The notes under the pieces: generated by a model
Databases searched by the model: none
Seen by the model: only the letters and a program-made list of their open reading frames with translations
What the model was told of the DNA's origin: nothing
Made by a program: the position numbers and the translations under genes
DNA from: Cycas panzhihuaensis
Taxonomy: Eukaryota; Cycadophyta
Assembly: GCA_023213395.1 (NCBI GenBank)
Contig: CM041465.1
Span: forward strand, 22,196,001 to 22,260,000
Length of the DNA stretch: 64,000 nt
Direction of reading: 5' to 3'
Shown: one piece after another, positions 11,940-22,774 of the stretch
Position numbering within the stretch: the first letter of the stretch is position 1
How the letters are laid out: each line of letters opens with the position of its first letter

Positions 11940-12004
11940 TTCCGTTTCTATTTATTTTGCTGGGGAATTTTTTTTAACCTTTTTTTATGCTTTTCCCTTC
12001 TAAA

Positions 12005-12021
12005 ACGAAGCTCTGATACCA
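12005..12021 (-). other. Chromovirus primer-binding site (initiator Met tRNA)
   Basis: On the minus strand TGGTATCAGAGCTTCGT begins two bases after the 5' LTR. TGGTATCAGAGC is the standard complement of the 3' end of plant initiator tRNA-Met. Confidence 0.88.
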
Positions 12022-12023
12022 CT

Positions 12024-12602
12024 TGTAGTGATCTAATTCTACTTTTATAGCAATTTTCCTCAAAAATACAAGTAATAATCCACAAAAACAATAACTAGAT
12101 GCTATTCAACAAGGAAAATGAACAATGAACAAGAATTATAGAATCCACAGAAGTAAACAATAGTCTTTATTGTCAAATAATACCAAAATAGAGCAAAAGT
12201 TCAACAAAGTACCTATCTTTCTTGAAGACGTGAGCTTCCCTCTTCGAGGCGAGGAACCCTCCAAACTGCAGCCCCAAATGGGCGAGCTAATTGCAGCCCT
12301 AGAACTGAAAATGCGCGACAAAAGAACCTCCGACGATGTTGAAATGAGGCCGCAAATCCTCCTTAAATAGGCGCCCAAACGAAAGTAATAGAAGTCGGCG
12401 GTGGGTAATATTCTTCTTAAAACTGCTCAAGTAGAAGTCGGCCAGAACTTCTCCAAAAACTGGCAGGCTAACTTGAAATGGCCATAACTTTTGATTGAGA
12501 TGTTGGAATTGACTTTCGTCCAAACCGTTGGAATCCTTATTCAGAGGCCTTCAATTTGAATGGTTACATGGCATAGTTTTAACTAGATTTTGGAATGTTA
12601 CA
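12024..12602 (-). repeat. Chromovirus 5' LTR (right copy)
   Basis: TGTAGTGATC...GGAATGTTACA on the + strand, 579 bp, with TG/CA ends. In element orientation it is the promoter LTR. A TATTTAA box lies at 12363-12369. It is followed by the GGTAC duplication at 12603-12607. Confidence 0.92.
12363..12369 (-). promoter_or_regulatory. TATA-like box of chromovirus 5' LTR
   Basis: TATTTAA on the minus strand ('GCGCC-TATTTAA-GGAGG'), preserved in the other LTR at 7233-7239. The position in the middle of the LTR suits the genomic promoter. Confidence 0.5.
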
Positions 12603-12607
12603 GGTAC
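12603..12607. repeat. Target-site duplication GGTAC (right)
   Basis: Second copy of the 5 bp found at 6890-6894. The E2 LTR sequence resumes directly after it ('CTTGTGAACCC'). Confidence 0.9.
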
Positions 12608-14616
12608 CTTGTGAACCCTATAAAATCTGCCTTCTTCCACTGCTTGTAGTGGTAGCTCCACCCCTAACAAAGCCTAGTAGGTACCTCTTACTCTTGTTTC
12701 ATATTTTAACATAAATTTATTCCATTAAAGCTTATCTATTAGTATACCATTCTCTATTTTTGTATTTTCTACTGTGAAAATAGAGTGTTTTCCCATTTTT
12801 TTTCCTTGCTACCTCAAGATCTCTCTCATTCTCTGTTGGTTTCTCCCAAGAAAGCTATGGGAGAGGGTCCATAAGGACTGGGTGAAGGGAGCTAAGGCAA
12901 GATCCATCCCATTGGGCCTACTTCTCAAGGGCAAACCCCTTCCCATCCTTTATCTCTTATGTTTGTGCTTGTCTTGGGCAAACTAGGAGTTTATGGAACT
13001 AAGCCTACGTTGGATATCAGCATATGCAACCCCTGTTGCGCTGGTTCTAGGTCTGCATGATCTCCTTTTGGGTACCTCTTAAGCCCCAAACATCATTCAA
13101 CATCCATCCAGACCCTTAGCAAGGCCGGTGTAGTGATTCACTGCCTATAGCATCTTCGCTATATAGGCAACTCTTCCACACCACATAACGTTCACTCATT
13201 TTCTTGCTTGCTACCCATAGGTTGCTATAAAACCATTATACTTTACATCCCAAGGCTGCATGGAGGTCCACTTATAGGAGGGTTGGCCATCCGAAGGCTA
13301 ACCTATTTTTCTTGCTTGGTGTACATTATTTTTCTTCTTTAAGAGAGTGCAGAGTTGGGTTGAGTAGTAGATTAACTAACTTAAGGCATAAGACTTCAGC
13401 ATTTATTTTATATTATTGCAGATATATTAGCTTGCATATTAGTAGCCCCTTCTCAGAAGGGAAAAACCTTTGTGCTTGCATGTTTGGCAGCGATACACGT
13501 GGAGGAAAGGAACGCTTCAATCCGGGTAAGTTTTACCCCTTTGTTGTCATTTATTTTCTTTCTTTACTTACAGAGTAGCCATTTTCTTTTGCCTCTTCCT
13601 TTTGCTTTTTTTTTACATAGGGAAGGTAAGGAAGACCCCATCGACTTCGACAACATCATTTTCGGCAATGGTCACATGGTGAGTAAAGACTAGAGATCAT
13701 ACGCAGAGCACCAGCAGGGAACCTCTTTCATCTTAGCTATTTTCTGGGTACGTACCTCCTCTTTCGACATGCCCCTTCCCCCTTTATCATTGTTGGAGTG
13801 TTTGTCCTTGCAATATTAAGACACATAAAGAAAAAAAGGAAAATAAACTAGCTTTTGTGCATGTGCATGTTGCATAGTCGACTTTATAGGAAAGAGCATG
13901 CCATAACAATTATAGTCTTTCCCCTCTTTTACCTCAACATAAACACCTTTTTAGGCTTGCATCATTTTAGAGTGCATGCTTAGACTTGCATGATGCATTT
14001 TGGTTATCCCTTTACTTCATAAGAGGAAAACGAGAGAGAGGGAGTGCATTATGCATTTATTTTTTTCCTTTGTGACAACATACAGTACTCCCTTACCACA
14101 CACTCTACACATCCAACCGTTTATGGCTTTATTCACCATTACTGAGGCTTGAACCCTATTCCTCTTGCTTTCATAGTAACTAGGCCTTTACTCTCCACTT
14201 CTTATTCTTTCATAGACTCACCTTAAGTCAACCAACCTAGGGAACTTCAGTTGTGCTTATCTCACACCCATTCCCCTCTCATTTATGCTCATTACGCTTA
14301 CATCTCATCCTTCTTCTATAAGGAACCCCTCTTTCGGTGGGTCTTCCTCTTCTTTCTGGCCATCTAAGGGTAGGAGGACCTTGCCTCCTATGGTTTACTT
14401 GAGATACCCCTACGTGCATCTTACCCTCGAAGCCAAAAGTGAAAGTTACTCTGAGGAAGTTAGGCACCATTTGTGGGTCCTGAACTCATGCTTCGGCGCA
14501 CATATGCCCTGTGTTATTCTCTTCTGATTGTAGGACCCTATTCACATTCTGGTATTGGTTGTTGACCACCTTAACCCCTACTAAGTGTAGTGACCATCCC
14601 ACATATGTAATTCTAC

Positions 14617-14636
14617 TAGCAACCATACTGGGGACC
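14617..14636 (+). other. E2 primer-binding site
   Basis: TAGCAACCATACTGGGGACC starts one base after the LTR. It matches the sites of E1, E4 and E_N. The E_N version retains TGGCGACC, which suggests a tRNA-Arg type primer as in Tat/Ogre elements. From 14637 to 14878 there is a non-coding leader. Confidence 0.6.
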
Positions 14637-14878
14637 TGCTAGTAAGGGAGCTAGTCTTTATCTCTTCTTGTTGGTGCTACTACCTCTTAGTAGCTTTCTA
14701 CTTTTGTCCTTTTTATTGGGAAGCCCCTAACATATACCTTATATTTGCCTCTCCATCTTTCTTCTAACACATTGGTGAGTCTTATATGTGATGCTTCTCA
14801 CGTCGCCTATGAGGTCTTCCCCTGCTATTAGAAGATCCTTCGTATCATCCCCTTTTGTCATCAGATTCTGATTCAACC

Positions 14879-17077
14879 ATGGAAAGTTACTCTTCTGATT
14901 GGGCATACCACGCCTATGCCACTAGCATCCATGAGTTTCCTACCTCTTTCCTGGGGTCCACCTAAGAGGGTGATGACCCTATTTATTATTTGGGTAATCA
15001 ACAACACCCACATTATGTCCATCCCTCCACTCACGGAGTGGAGATTCCATCTTCTCTTGAGTTCTATCACCTAGGTGGTGATTCTTAGGAGGAGAATCAT
15101 GAGGGGTCTACTTCATTAAAGGTTCCATCTAGTTCTTATGATTAAGCGGATACCCCTCCCACCGATGTGGTTGAAGCCCTCAACATATGTTTTTGCATCG
15201 CTCACCTTCAACCACATCCTAAATGGTTTGAAGATGTCTTACGTGGTGAAGGATCTTCTTCATCCACGTCTACCCCACCTATAACAAGTAACCCATTTGT
15301 CCCATTACATCTTTCCTGTCTGATTCTCACATCTACCTTAGGGATGTTTGTTGCATCCTCTACTTCCCTTTGTGGTCCCAACTCTTCTGGAACCACTTGA
15401 GGTATGTCTTTCTTCCAACTTGGTGTTAGCATGCCTCTCCCTAGCCAAACAAATATGCCACCACCAAATGTGGCACACACATTTCTTGTTAGACCTAGGG
15501 GTCCTATTTATGCCTCTACCTCTAGTTATGTAGGACCCATCTTCACATGATCTCAAACTTAGTCTAGTGGTCCTTCCCTTTACGTACCTCCAGGCTATAC
15601 ATCTCAGTCATGGGGGCATGGTAAAGGGAACCATCTTCCTATTTATGGGGTGGACCCTTTAAACCCATATAGGGTTGTGCCACCCATGGGTAGCCCATAT
15701 GGGCAGAATTCGGTCCCTCACCCCTCATTTCCACCATCTTGCATGGCACCTTACATCATTCCTTCATAAGGAGGCCCAACTCCTTTTCAAGATGCCTTCC
15801 CTCAAACTCCTTTTCAACAAGGGGTGTTTCATCAAGGAGGGATGGGTCCTCTACCCCCACCCGCTCCTTGCTCTTTACCTTCCTCATCTTTTTCTAATCC
15901 TATGATCCAAACAAGGGCATAACCCTTTATGGATTATAGATTGACACCCTTATCCATTGAGGTGCTAAGGACCAACTTACTACCTCATCCCCCTGAAGTT
16001 CCTAAATTCGATGGGACTTCATCGCAGGATTTAGCAGAGCATGTTTGTAGTTTCTCTATGGCATGCATATACTACTAGGCCTGCGATAATATCCTAATAA
16101 AACTATTCCCATGATCTCTTCAAAGTGATTCCCTTAAGTGGTTTTATCGCCTACCCACTCATTCCATCTACCAATTCCAACAACTCGTGGATGGGTTTGT
16201 CAATTATTTTGATATTGCTTGTCCATTTGAAAGTGGAATGAAATCTCTCCTCTCACTTAAATAAGGTCATGATGAGATGAATATGTGACTTTGTGTGGCA
16301 ATTCCATAACCTCCTCCATTCCACCAAGGCTACTTTACCTGATGAATTGAAGAGGGATATCTTTGTCAATGCACTTCGCCCTGAAGTTCATATGGAAGTC
16401 CTTAAGAGGGGGCAACCACATGTGACTTTGCCATAGCGAAGTGCTTGGCACTCGAGGCTATTGAGATGTAGGATGGACTCAAGAAGCCCCTAAAGTCCTC
16501 ACAATGATGTGAGGCACCTCTGCCAACTCAAGAAACTAAAACTTAACAACCTACTAGGTCTTCTTCCCACTCAATCGAGAAGACCTTGGATCCCCTTACC
16601 TCTGCCATACGTTCATTCAAACGTATGATGAATCAAGCTCCTTCATCACCTACATCTAATAAACCTATTCAATAAGCTTCCCAAGCCACTCCTCCTAAGG
16701 GCGGCAATACCCAGTCCTCTCAAGCAAGGAAATCTAACTTCTCCCTTGAGAAGAAGTGGTGCTCCATTCATGGAGAAGATTTCCATGACGATTCGTGCTG
16801 TTGGGTTCAAAATCTTAGGGATTCCCCACAACACAACCCTTCTCCCAAACAGGCCTCAAGGCCTAACCTTGACCAACCAGTCCATAGAGATCCATTCCCC
16901 AAGCATGGGGAATGGGATCATAACTCCCAACAAAAGAACAATTAGAACTGGGGAAGATCTCTGAACCCCCACCCTTCGCATGGTAAAGGGAAGGGCGCGC
17001 ATGGTTCATCTTCCTCCTTGCGTTCCCTTGATCATTGTACCCCTTTGCCTTCATCATCCTAGAATAAGGGAAAGAAG
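14879..17077 (+). pseudogene. E2 gag
   Basis: The ATG at 14879 lies in 'GATTCAACC-ATG-GAAAGTTAC', the same context as the gag starts of E4 (54792) and E_N (33498). The N-terminal part is low complexity (Ser/Pro/Thr rich) and broken by TAG/TAA. The gag domain is at about 15990-16480 ('FDGTSSQDLAEHVCSFSMAC', 'LKWFYRLPTHSIYQFQQLV'). A CX2HX4HX3C knuckle ('CSIHGEDFHDDSC') lies near 16760-16800. No full frame remains. Confidence 0.8.
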
Positions 17078-17840
17078 ATGATCCAGATGCTTGAGGCCAC
17101 CTCTCTATATGCTTTAACTTGGTCTCAAGTCACCAAAGAGGCAACCAACATCTCTTCATCTATCCCACATCCTGATCCTCTTCCAGAAACCTCTCTTCTG
17201 GAAGTCCCTTTGCTTCCCAAAACTATCCCCATTCGCCCTGGTCGCTATGACTTTAGGAGATCCCTTCCTCAACCTATGGTGAAAGGGAGGCCCTTTTATA
17301 TTATCGATGAGATTTATACCGTGGCCACCAGGATGTCTATTATGGATGTCTTAAAAAGTTGTCTTGAACATCAAACAGTCCTTTTAGAAGCTTTAGGATT
17401 GGGTGACGCATCCGTTCACACTTTGGGTACTGCCCAAAGCCGTGAGCTCGTCATTTCTTTCGATCCTGAATATCTTCCTCCTGCTTATGAAAGGGAGTAC
17501 CAATGGAACTTCCCTTTTACTATTACCATTGATACACCCAATTGCACTTTGCAAAGGATTGTTGTCGATAATGGTTCTTTCGTTAATTCCATGCCCTTGC
17601 GCGTCATGTAAGAGTTTGGAATTTCCACCTTGGAACCTGCTCCATAACGATGTCAAGGTTACAATAGTAGTGAGAAGACTCCTTTGGGATCTATTTCAAT
17701 CCCCCTTACTCTTGAGGACAAGATTGTTCTTGTTGATATTGTAGTCCTCAATGTAGATGTTGACTACAATCTCTTTTTAGGTCATCTATGGCTCAATCAA
17801 ATGGGAGCTGTGTGCTCGACCCACTAGGGGCAACTCAAGT
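17078..17840 (+). pseudogene. E2 protease
   Basis: The open stretch 17078-17611 contains 'IDTPNCTLQRIVVDNGSFVN'; the catalytic D-N-G is present, with Ser to Phe two residues later. The domain continues past a TAG at 17609-17611 to 'DVDYNLFLG' (about 17755-17785). Two TAG/TAA codons and no frame change are seen in the first part. It would process Gag-Pol. The antisense open frame at 17393-17656 is a shadow. Confidence 0.75.
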
Positions 17841-18750
17841 TCGTCCATGATGGGCAAATGAGGGTTGTTTCCCACAAACTCCCACATACTAAACAATCTC
17901 GTCAAACTAACCAAGTGAGCCATGGTCGAGCGAAGGGTGAGAAAGGCCCTTCCATCCATGCCTTAGCTTGTTCTATCGATATCCCTGATTTGTCTCATTC
18001 AGAAGGAGACCCTACATCTTCTTTTTCAAACCTCACTCATTTTGCTTCTATTAGTGTTAGAAGCTATGGATACCTTACCATATTTGGTGATGACAAGTCC
18101 AATGATGAGGACGAGGACCTACCTCACCCTATTTCCCTTCTTCGCACCAATAAGAGGCACTCTCCTTGTCCTAGGTCCTAACCTAGAACCTCTCCCATTG
18201 GAGAGACCGATCACTCCCTTATATGGCATGTTATTACTTGCATTGATCCACCGATCCTTGAGTCTTCCCCTTCATCACCCCCCACAGGTGATGAATTCAG
18301 GAAATTTCCTTTCACCCCTTATGAGGGGCCCCTTCTTAACTCTTCCGTAGAGTCTCTTGGGGATGTTGGGCATCTTGTTGACCACCATGGTCCTGTCACT
18401 CCTACTTCCTCTCGTGCCTCATCTATTCGAAGTAAGGTCATCCACCGAGTGGATTACTTCGAGGACGATGAGGCTCTACTTGAACATTTAGCAGGCTTCA
18501 TGCCCAACCTTCCTTCTGGTCATCATAGACGTGGCCACCAGAAGGTCTTAGCAATTGGGTCCACCCTTGCTAACCCAATCCCATGTCCTATTCTATCTCC
18601 TCTTGTTGACCTTGCACCCCTTCATTTCAAGGAGGCGAATACCATGTATATGGGGACAACCCAGGACATAGTCCTCGTCCTAGGCAAGGTCATTAAGGTA
18701 GGGGCATAATGTTCTCCTAATGAGGTAAGAGAATACTCTCTTTTATTCGA
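17841..18750 (+). pseudogene. E2 acidic linker
   Basis: Homologue of the linkers of E0, E4 and E_N. It includes 'SYGYLTIFGDDKSNDEDEDLPHPISLL' in part (18060-18150), 'VDYFEDDEALLEHLAGF' (18449 on) and 'MYMGTTQDIVLVLGKVIKV'. There is no known domain. At the homologous place where E0 and E4 have TAG ('LLF*EF'), this copy has GAG (Glu, near 18749). Confidence 0.6.
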
Positions 18751-19650
18751 GGAGTTTTGAGATGTTTTTATGTGGGACTATTATGACATGAAAAGAATCG
18801 ACCCCTCCATTATCACCCACAACCTTACCATAGTCCCTGGTACTCGCCCTGTGTGCCAGAGATAACACCCACTACACCCCAAACTCTCAGCCACCATTAA
18901 GATGGAGGTTGAGAAACTCCTAGACGTAGGACTAATCGCTTCCATCAACTATCCTAAATGGCTATCTAACATCATCCATGTTGCTAAAAAGAACAAGACC
19001 ATCCAGATATGTATTGATTTTTGTGATATCAATAATGCATATCCTAAGGATAATTTCCCACTCCTTCATCAATTAGATTATCGATTGAATCACCAGTTTT
19101 GAAGTTATATCCTTAATGGATAGCTTCTCCAATTATAATCAGATCCAAATCTCTCCTAAAGATGGCCATAAGATGGCATTCACCACCTCGTGGGGTACTT
19201 TCTCCTATAAGGTGATGCCCTTCAGATTGATGAATTCAAGCGCTACTTATCAAAGGGCGATACACTTCATCTTCCATGACCTTATCAACAAAATGTTGGA
19301 GGTATTTATAGACGATATGATGGGTCTCTCACATATTAGAGCCCATCACCCTTCAAATTTACGGGCCATATTTACATGATGCTGCAAATACTATGTAAGT
19401 CTCAATCCACTCAAATGCATATTTGACATCACTTCTGGTAAATTCCTTGGTTTCCTCATGTTGAAACAAGGAATTTTAATCAACCCTGATAAAGTCAAGG
19501 CAATCCTTGACATGCTGCCACCTAAAACTCACTGATAGATTAAGTCATTTTTAGGTAGGTTAAGATTCCTTAGGCATTTTTTGGCACACTTCACTATAAA
19601 TACAAAACCTCTTACTAACCTATTAAAGAAGGGAGTCCCGTTTATTTGGG
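18751..19650 (+). pseudogene. E2 reverse transcriptase
   Basis: Visible motifs are 'KMEVEKLLDVGLI', 'ICIDFCDINNAYPKDNFPL', 'YKVMPFRLMNSSATYQR' and the catalytic F-I-D-D at about 19305-19316, so both Asp codons survive. A frameshift near 19085 and several stops break the frame. It is followed by the 'LLKKGVPFIW' connection. This is Tat-type RT, colinear with E4 58661-59580. Confidence 0.8.
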
Positions 19651-20190
19651 GCTAAGGCCCAACAAGCTTTCGAAGGACTTAAGGAATCCCTTACTTCTAC
19701 TCTGATGTTAGTATCCCCTCACTTTGATAGGCCTTTCACCCTATACACCTCAATGACTAATAAGTCCTTGGGTGCCATGCTGGCCTAAGAGGATGATTCA
19801 GGAACCAAGAAAGCTATTTACTTCATTAGTCACACCCTCGTGGCTGATGAACTTAACTACTCTCTAGCCAAGAAGGAATGCCTCTCCTTGGTCCACGTGA
19901 CCAAGAAGTTTAGGTACTACTTGCTCATAAACACTACTAAGGTGATTGTTCAATCTGATCCCTTGAATTATTTACTCACTCGTTCTAACCTGATAGGTAG
20001 GACTAGTCACTGGGTTATCCTCCTTTAGGAATTCGATCTCCAAATTGTCAACAGGAAGTCAAAGAAGGGGATGGTAGTGGTAGAACAACTTGAAAATGCC
20101 CCCATCCCTAACTCGTTTGATGCTCCCATTAATGACTCTCTCCCTAGTGAGTCCATCTTGACTATTTAGGGTACTTCTTCCCATCCATTC
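19651..20190 (+). pseudogene. E2 Ty3-type RNase H
   Basis: The element's own RNase H, separate from the aRNH far downstream. Visible are 'ELNYSLAKKECLSLVHVTKKF', 'VIVQSDPLNYLLT' and 'SHWVILL' (19840-20028). Stops and frameshifts are present. The end runs into the spacer before the integrase zinc finger, with 'NRKSKKGMVVVEQL'. Confidence 0.7.
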
Positions 20191-21434
20191 ATTGATAGTG
20201 AGTGGTATAGTGACATCGTATGGTACATTACTTAATAGAAGTACTGCTCGAAAGCTAGTAACAAGGTTAGGTCATGCATTCAGACCACCGCTAGGCAATA
20301 CTTCCTTATGGATGAAGTATTGTACAAGAGATCCTTTGACGAGATCCTCCTCTATTGCATCACTCCTGACGAAGTGAACCAGATACTCCACGAATACCAC
20401 CATGGCATTTGTGAGGGCCATTTTGGGGGCTAATCCATGTCCTAAAGGATCCTTTGTATGGGCTATTATTGGCCGTCTCTCTTCAAGGATGCCCATGCCT
20501 ATGCCTTGAGATGTTGATGATGCTAAGAGTATGCCAATGTCACCCATGTGCCCTTTGAGGCTCTTCATCCCATTATATCTCCATGGCCCAATGGGGTTTG
20601 GACCTCATTGGGACAATATCACCACCCACTTCATCACAGCATAAGTTCATCTTGACTGCCATGGAGTACTTTACGAAATGGATGGAAGACATCCTTTTGA
20701 TCACTACCCTTGGCAAGATGATAGCCACTTTCATCTACCAGCATATCATTTACCGCTTTGGGATTCTTGATGTCTTGATCACAAACAATGGAACCCCTTT
20801 TTATAATAAGGAGATGGATAAACTTTGTGAGAAATTTAAAATCTCTCATAAAACCTCTTCTCCTTATTACCCCTAGGTAAATGGTTAGGTTGAATTATTT
20901 AATAAAACTCTCATCAACATCTTAAAGAAAACTGTGGCCCAATCCCAAAAGGATTGGCACCTCCAGCTCCCTTCCACCCTATGGGCCTATCGCACCTCTA
21001 TCCGTACGGCTATGGGAATGATAGCTTTCTCCCTAGTCTACAGGACTGAGGTAATACTCCCATTGGAAGTGGATATCCCCTCTCTATGAGTTTCTCTTCA
21101 AGGTCTTATCGATGAGGAGTCTATTCGTCAGGATCGCCTCTTAGATCTCGAGGCTTTAGATGAGAGATGTTTAGTTGCTTACCAGGCAAACCTCACATCT
21201 AAAGCTCACTCACAAAGGACTTATGATAAACACTTTTGTTCTCATCCTTTGTATCCCGAGGACCAAGTCCTCAAGCTGGAATATCTTCACGACTGCTTAA
21301 CCAAATTTAGACCCAAATAGGTTGGTCCCTTTATCATTCTCGACGATAACGACGCCTATAGAATCGCCACCTTGGGGGGCCTTGAATTTGAGAAAGTAGT
21401 TAACCTAAAATTCCTCAAAAAATTATATGCATGA
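20191..21434 (+). pseudogene. E2 integrase
   Basis: The N-terminal zinc-finger His pair is in 'HHGICEGHF' (about 20399-20425). The Cys region near 20512 is riddled with TGA/TAA codons. In the core, the first Asp is in 'WGLDLIGT', the second is mutated to Asn ('ITNNGTPF', about 20783), and the Glu is kept ('VELFNKTL'). The TAG at 20874-20876 ('YYP*') is shared with E4. A deletion near 20585 shifts the frame. The C-terminal domain ends near 21432. Confidence 0.8.
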
Positions 21435-22149
21435 TCTCTTTACTATCTTCTCCATGCTCCAAAATAAGCCCAAACTACCATCCTAAGCGTGTTCCCATTC
21501 CTCCTAGCAAGAGGCAGGATGGCGGCCTAGGGTGGCTTTCTTGTTCCTTTTGGGTTCCTCCCGCAAAACCTCCCTTGTTCCCCTTCTTCTATGGACCTTG
21601 TCTTCCTATTTGGGCATATCCCCCAATTAGGATGATGTGTTGGAGTGTCATTACTCTCTTGTCATTAGCTCTTCCTTTGCATATTCTACTATGCTCCTAC
21701 ATGGACATGTGTACCACTCTATCTCCTAGCCTCATGTGCCTCTATCGCCACTGCTCATGGTGATTGTGTGTGCCTCTCCTAGGAATATGGCCCTGTATGA
21801 AAAGAAGTCTGTATAACTCAAACAAATATCATAGCACAAAATCATACAATAATCAACTCAAAATATCATCAACCATATCCTCGTGCATTCATGCACCCTC
21901 ATACACATACATATACAAACATGAAAACATAAATGTATATCATCCATCACATGTCATTATACACATCATCATGCATCAAATAGGGTATAAATCACCCTGT
22001 CTATATACATAAAATAATCATCATGTGTCATATCATACAACTAGTATGGTACATCATTCATGGGAAGCCAGAATCCTTGCAGGGAAGAGTACAATCATGT
22101 GGTAACATATGGTGACTCCCTAGAGGTCTGTGCTTTCCCCTATGAAATC
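21435..22149 (+). other. E2 non-coding spacer after integrase
   Basis: Begins 'TCCAAAATAAGCCCAAACTA', a block found after integrase in every Tat copy (E4 61399, E_N 29823 and E3 48988 on the minus strand). It then becomes AT-rich with many CATA/TATA steps. No gene is seen. In antisense direction it would be the 3' flank and possible terminator of the PMD-like gene. Confidence 0.5.
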
Positions 22150-22774
22150 AAAACTCCTACACTCTACTGTTGTTACCCCGCTCATAGGGTATCATCTCCT
22201 AGCCTATGTGATCCTTCTCTTGGGGACCACATGCCCCTTAGGCTCCTCCTGTGCCTCCAGAGCTCTCTGCTTTGCTCCCCTCATCTCGAGGCCTCCTAGG
22301 GGTCGTCATTTCCATGTGAGTATACGTCCTGCTCCTCGATGACATTAATGACACCTCATCCACCAACTGATCGTATCACACCTAGATATGATCTTGCTCT
22401 CTCTCCACTCCTTGGAGCCTCTCCTCTATCCCCCAGAGATGCTCCTCCATCACTGCCATCTAGATGTAACCCTTAGTGTCCCTACCTACTCCTCCCAGGG
22501 CCTCCAGTGCCTGTACTTAACCTCGTAGAACATCTCTCTCTACTTGGGACTCATCCAACTCCCCTTGTAGTCATCCCACATGTGCCTCATGCTCTTAGGA
22601 CTCCATTATCCAAACATCTCTCACCCTCACCAACGGGGTGAATGTCTCTGTATGTGCACCTATCAATCTAGGCTCATCTCCTGCCTAGATAGGAGGTTAC
22701 CCCTCTACGTAGGCTCAAGGGAACATCTCCCAGACTACTGCCTCCACCAACCTCTGGATGTCTGCCATACCTAT
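22150..22774 (-). pseudogene. E2 antisense gene, exon 3 (coiled-coil part)
   Basis: Colinear with exon 3 of E_N (28638-29224) and E4. Recognisable are 'EMFP.AYVEG', the 'VRDVWI.ES.EHEA' region and a predicted coiled coil. It is cut exactly at the intron 2 / exon 3 boundary by E_N; the acceptor dinucleotide and first exon bases form part of the 5-bp duplication at 22770-22774. Several stops are present. The 3' end is approximate. Confidence 0.65.
22770..22774. repeat. E_N target-site duplication, left (CCTAT)
   Basis: CCTAT precedes the LTR start TGAAATGC, while CCTGT follows the other end at 36348-36352. One substitution separates them. The empty site in E4 reads 'CACCTGTAAATC', so CCTGT is original. 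Confidence 0.75.

Larger units (their letters stand above)
6895..12602 (-). mobile_element. Chromodomain Ty3/gypsy (chromovirus) retrotransposon, 5.7 kb
   Basis: A complete insertion lying on the minus strand, with 579-bp LTRs on both sides, 5-bp GGTAC duplications, an initiator-Met primer site and a polypurine tract. Gag, protease, RT, RNase H, integrase and a C-terminal chromodomain are in the order expected of a chromovirus. Integrase wording such as 'GLLQPLPIPHQKWEEISMDF' is typical of the Reina/Tekay part of that group; the short length favours Reina. The LTRs are about 94% alike by eye, so it is fairly young. It is nevertheless disabled by frameshifts and by a changed RT active site. 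Confidence 0.92.
5926..14615 (+). repeat. E2 5' LTR, split by a chromodomain element
   Basis: It starts TGTTTCCTAGC at 5926, is interrupted by the insertion 6895-12602, resumes at 12608, and ends at 14615 before the primer site. Without the insertion and the duplicated 5 bp it is about 2.98 kb. It matches the E2 3' LTR (39734-41537) through the whole part that is visible there. It contains a CAGGTAAG motif near 5967, a hairpin near 6474-6497, a TATA box at 6631, and the GGCCATCTAAGGGTAGGAGG block near 14359. No genes are seen. Confidence 0.85.

Noticed and set aside
14273-14527. Overlapping open frames on both strands in the LTRs (60-140 codons)
   Set aside because: They are not kept as proteins in the homologous LTRs, have no codon pattern or domain, and overlap non-coding blocks.
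15208-15556. Open frames antisense to E2 gag
   Set aside because: Shadows of gag: the sense strand matches the gag of E4 and E_N, while the antisense translation does not hold up between copies.
17841-18750. An Ogre-type intron between protease and RT
   Set aside because: The linker is coding-like and conserved in order in E0, E2, E4 and E_N; no conserved donor and acceptor pair is seen.
20874-20876. Programmed stop-codon read-through in integrase
   Set aside because: The TAG lies inside the catalytic core between conserved residues and is explained by CAG to TAG decay; no read-through context is conserved.
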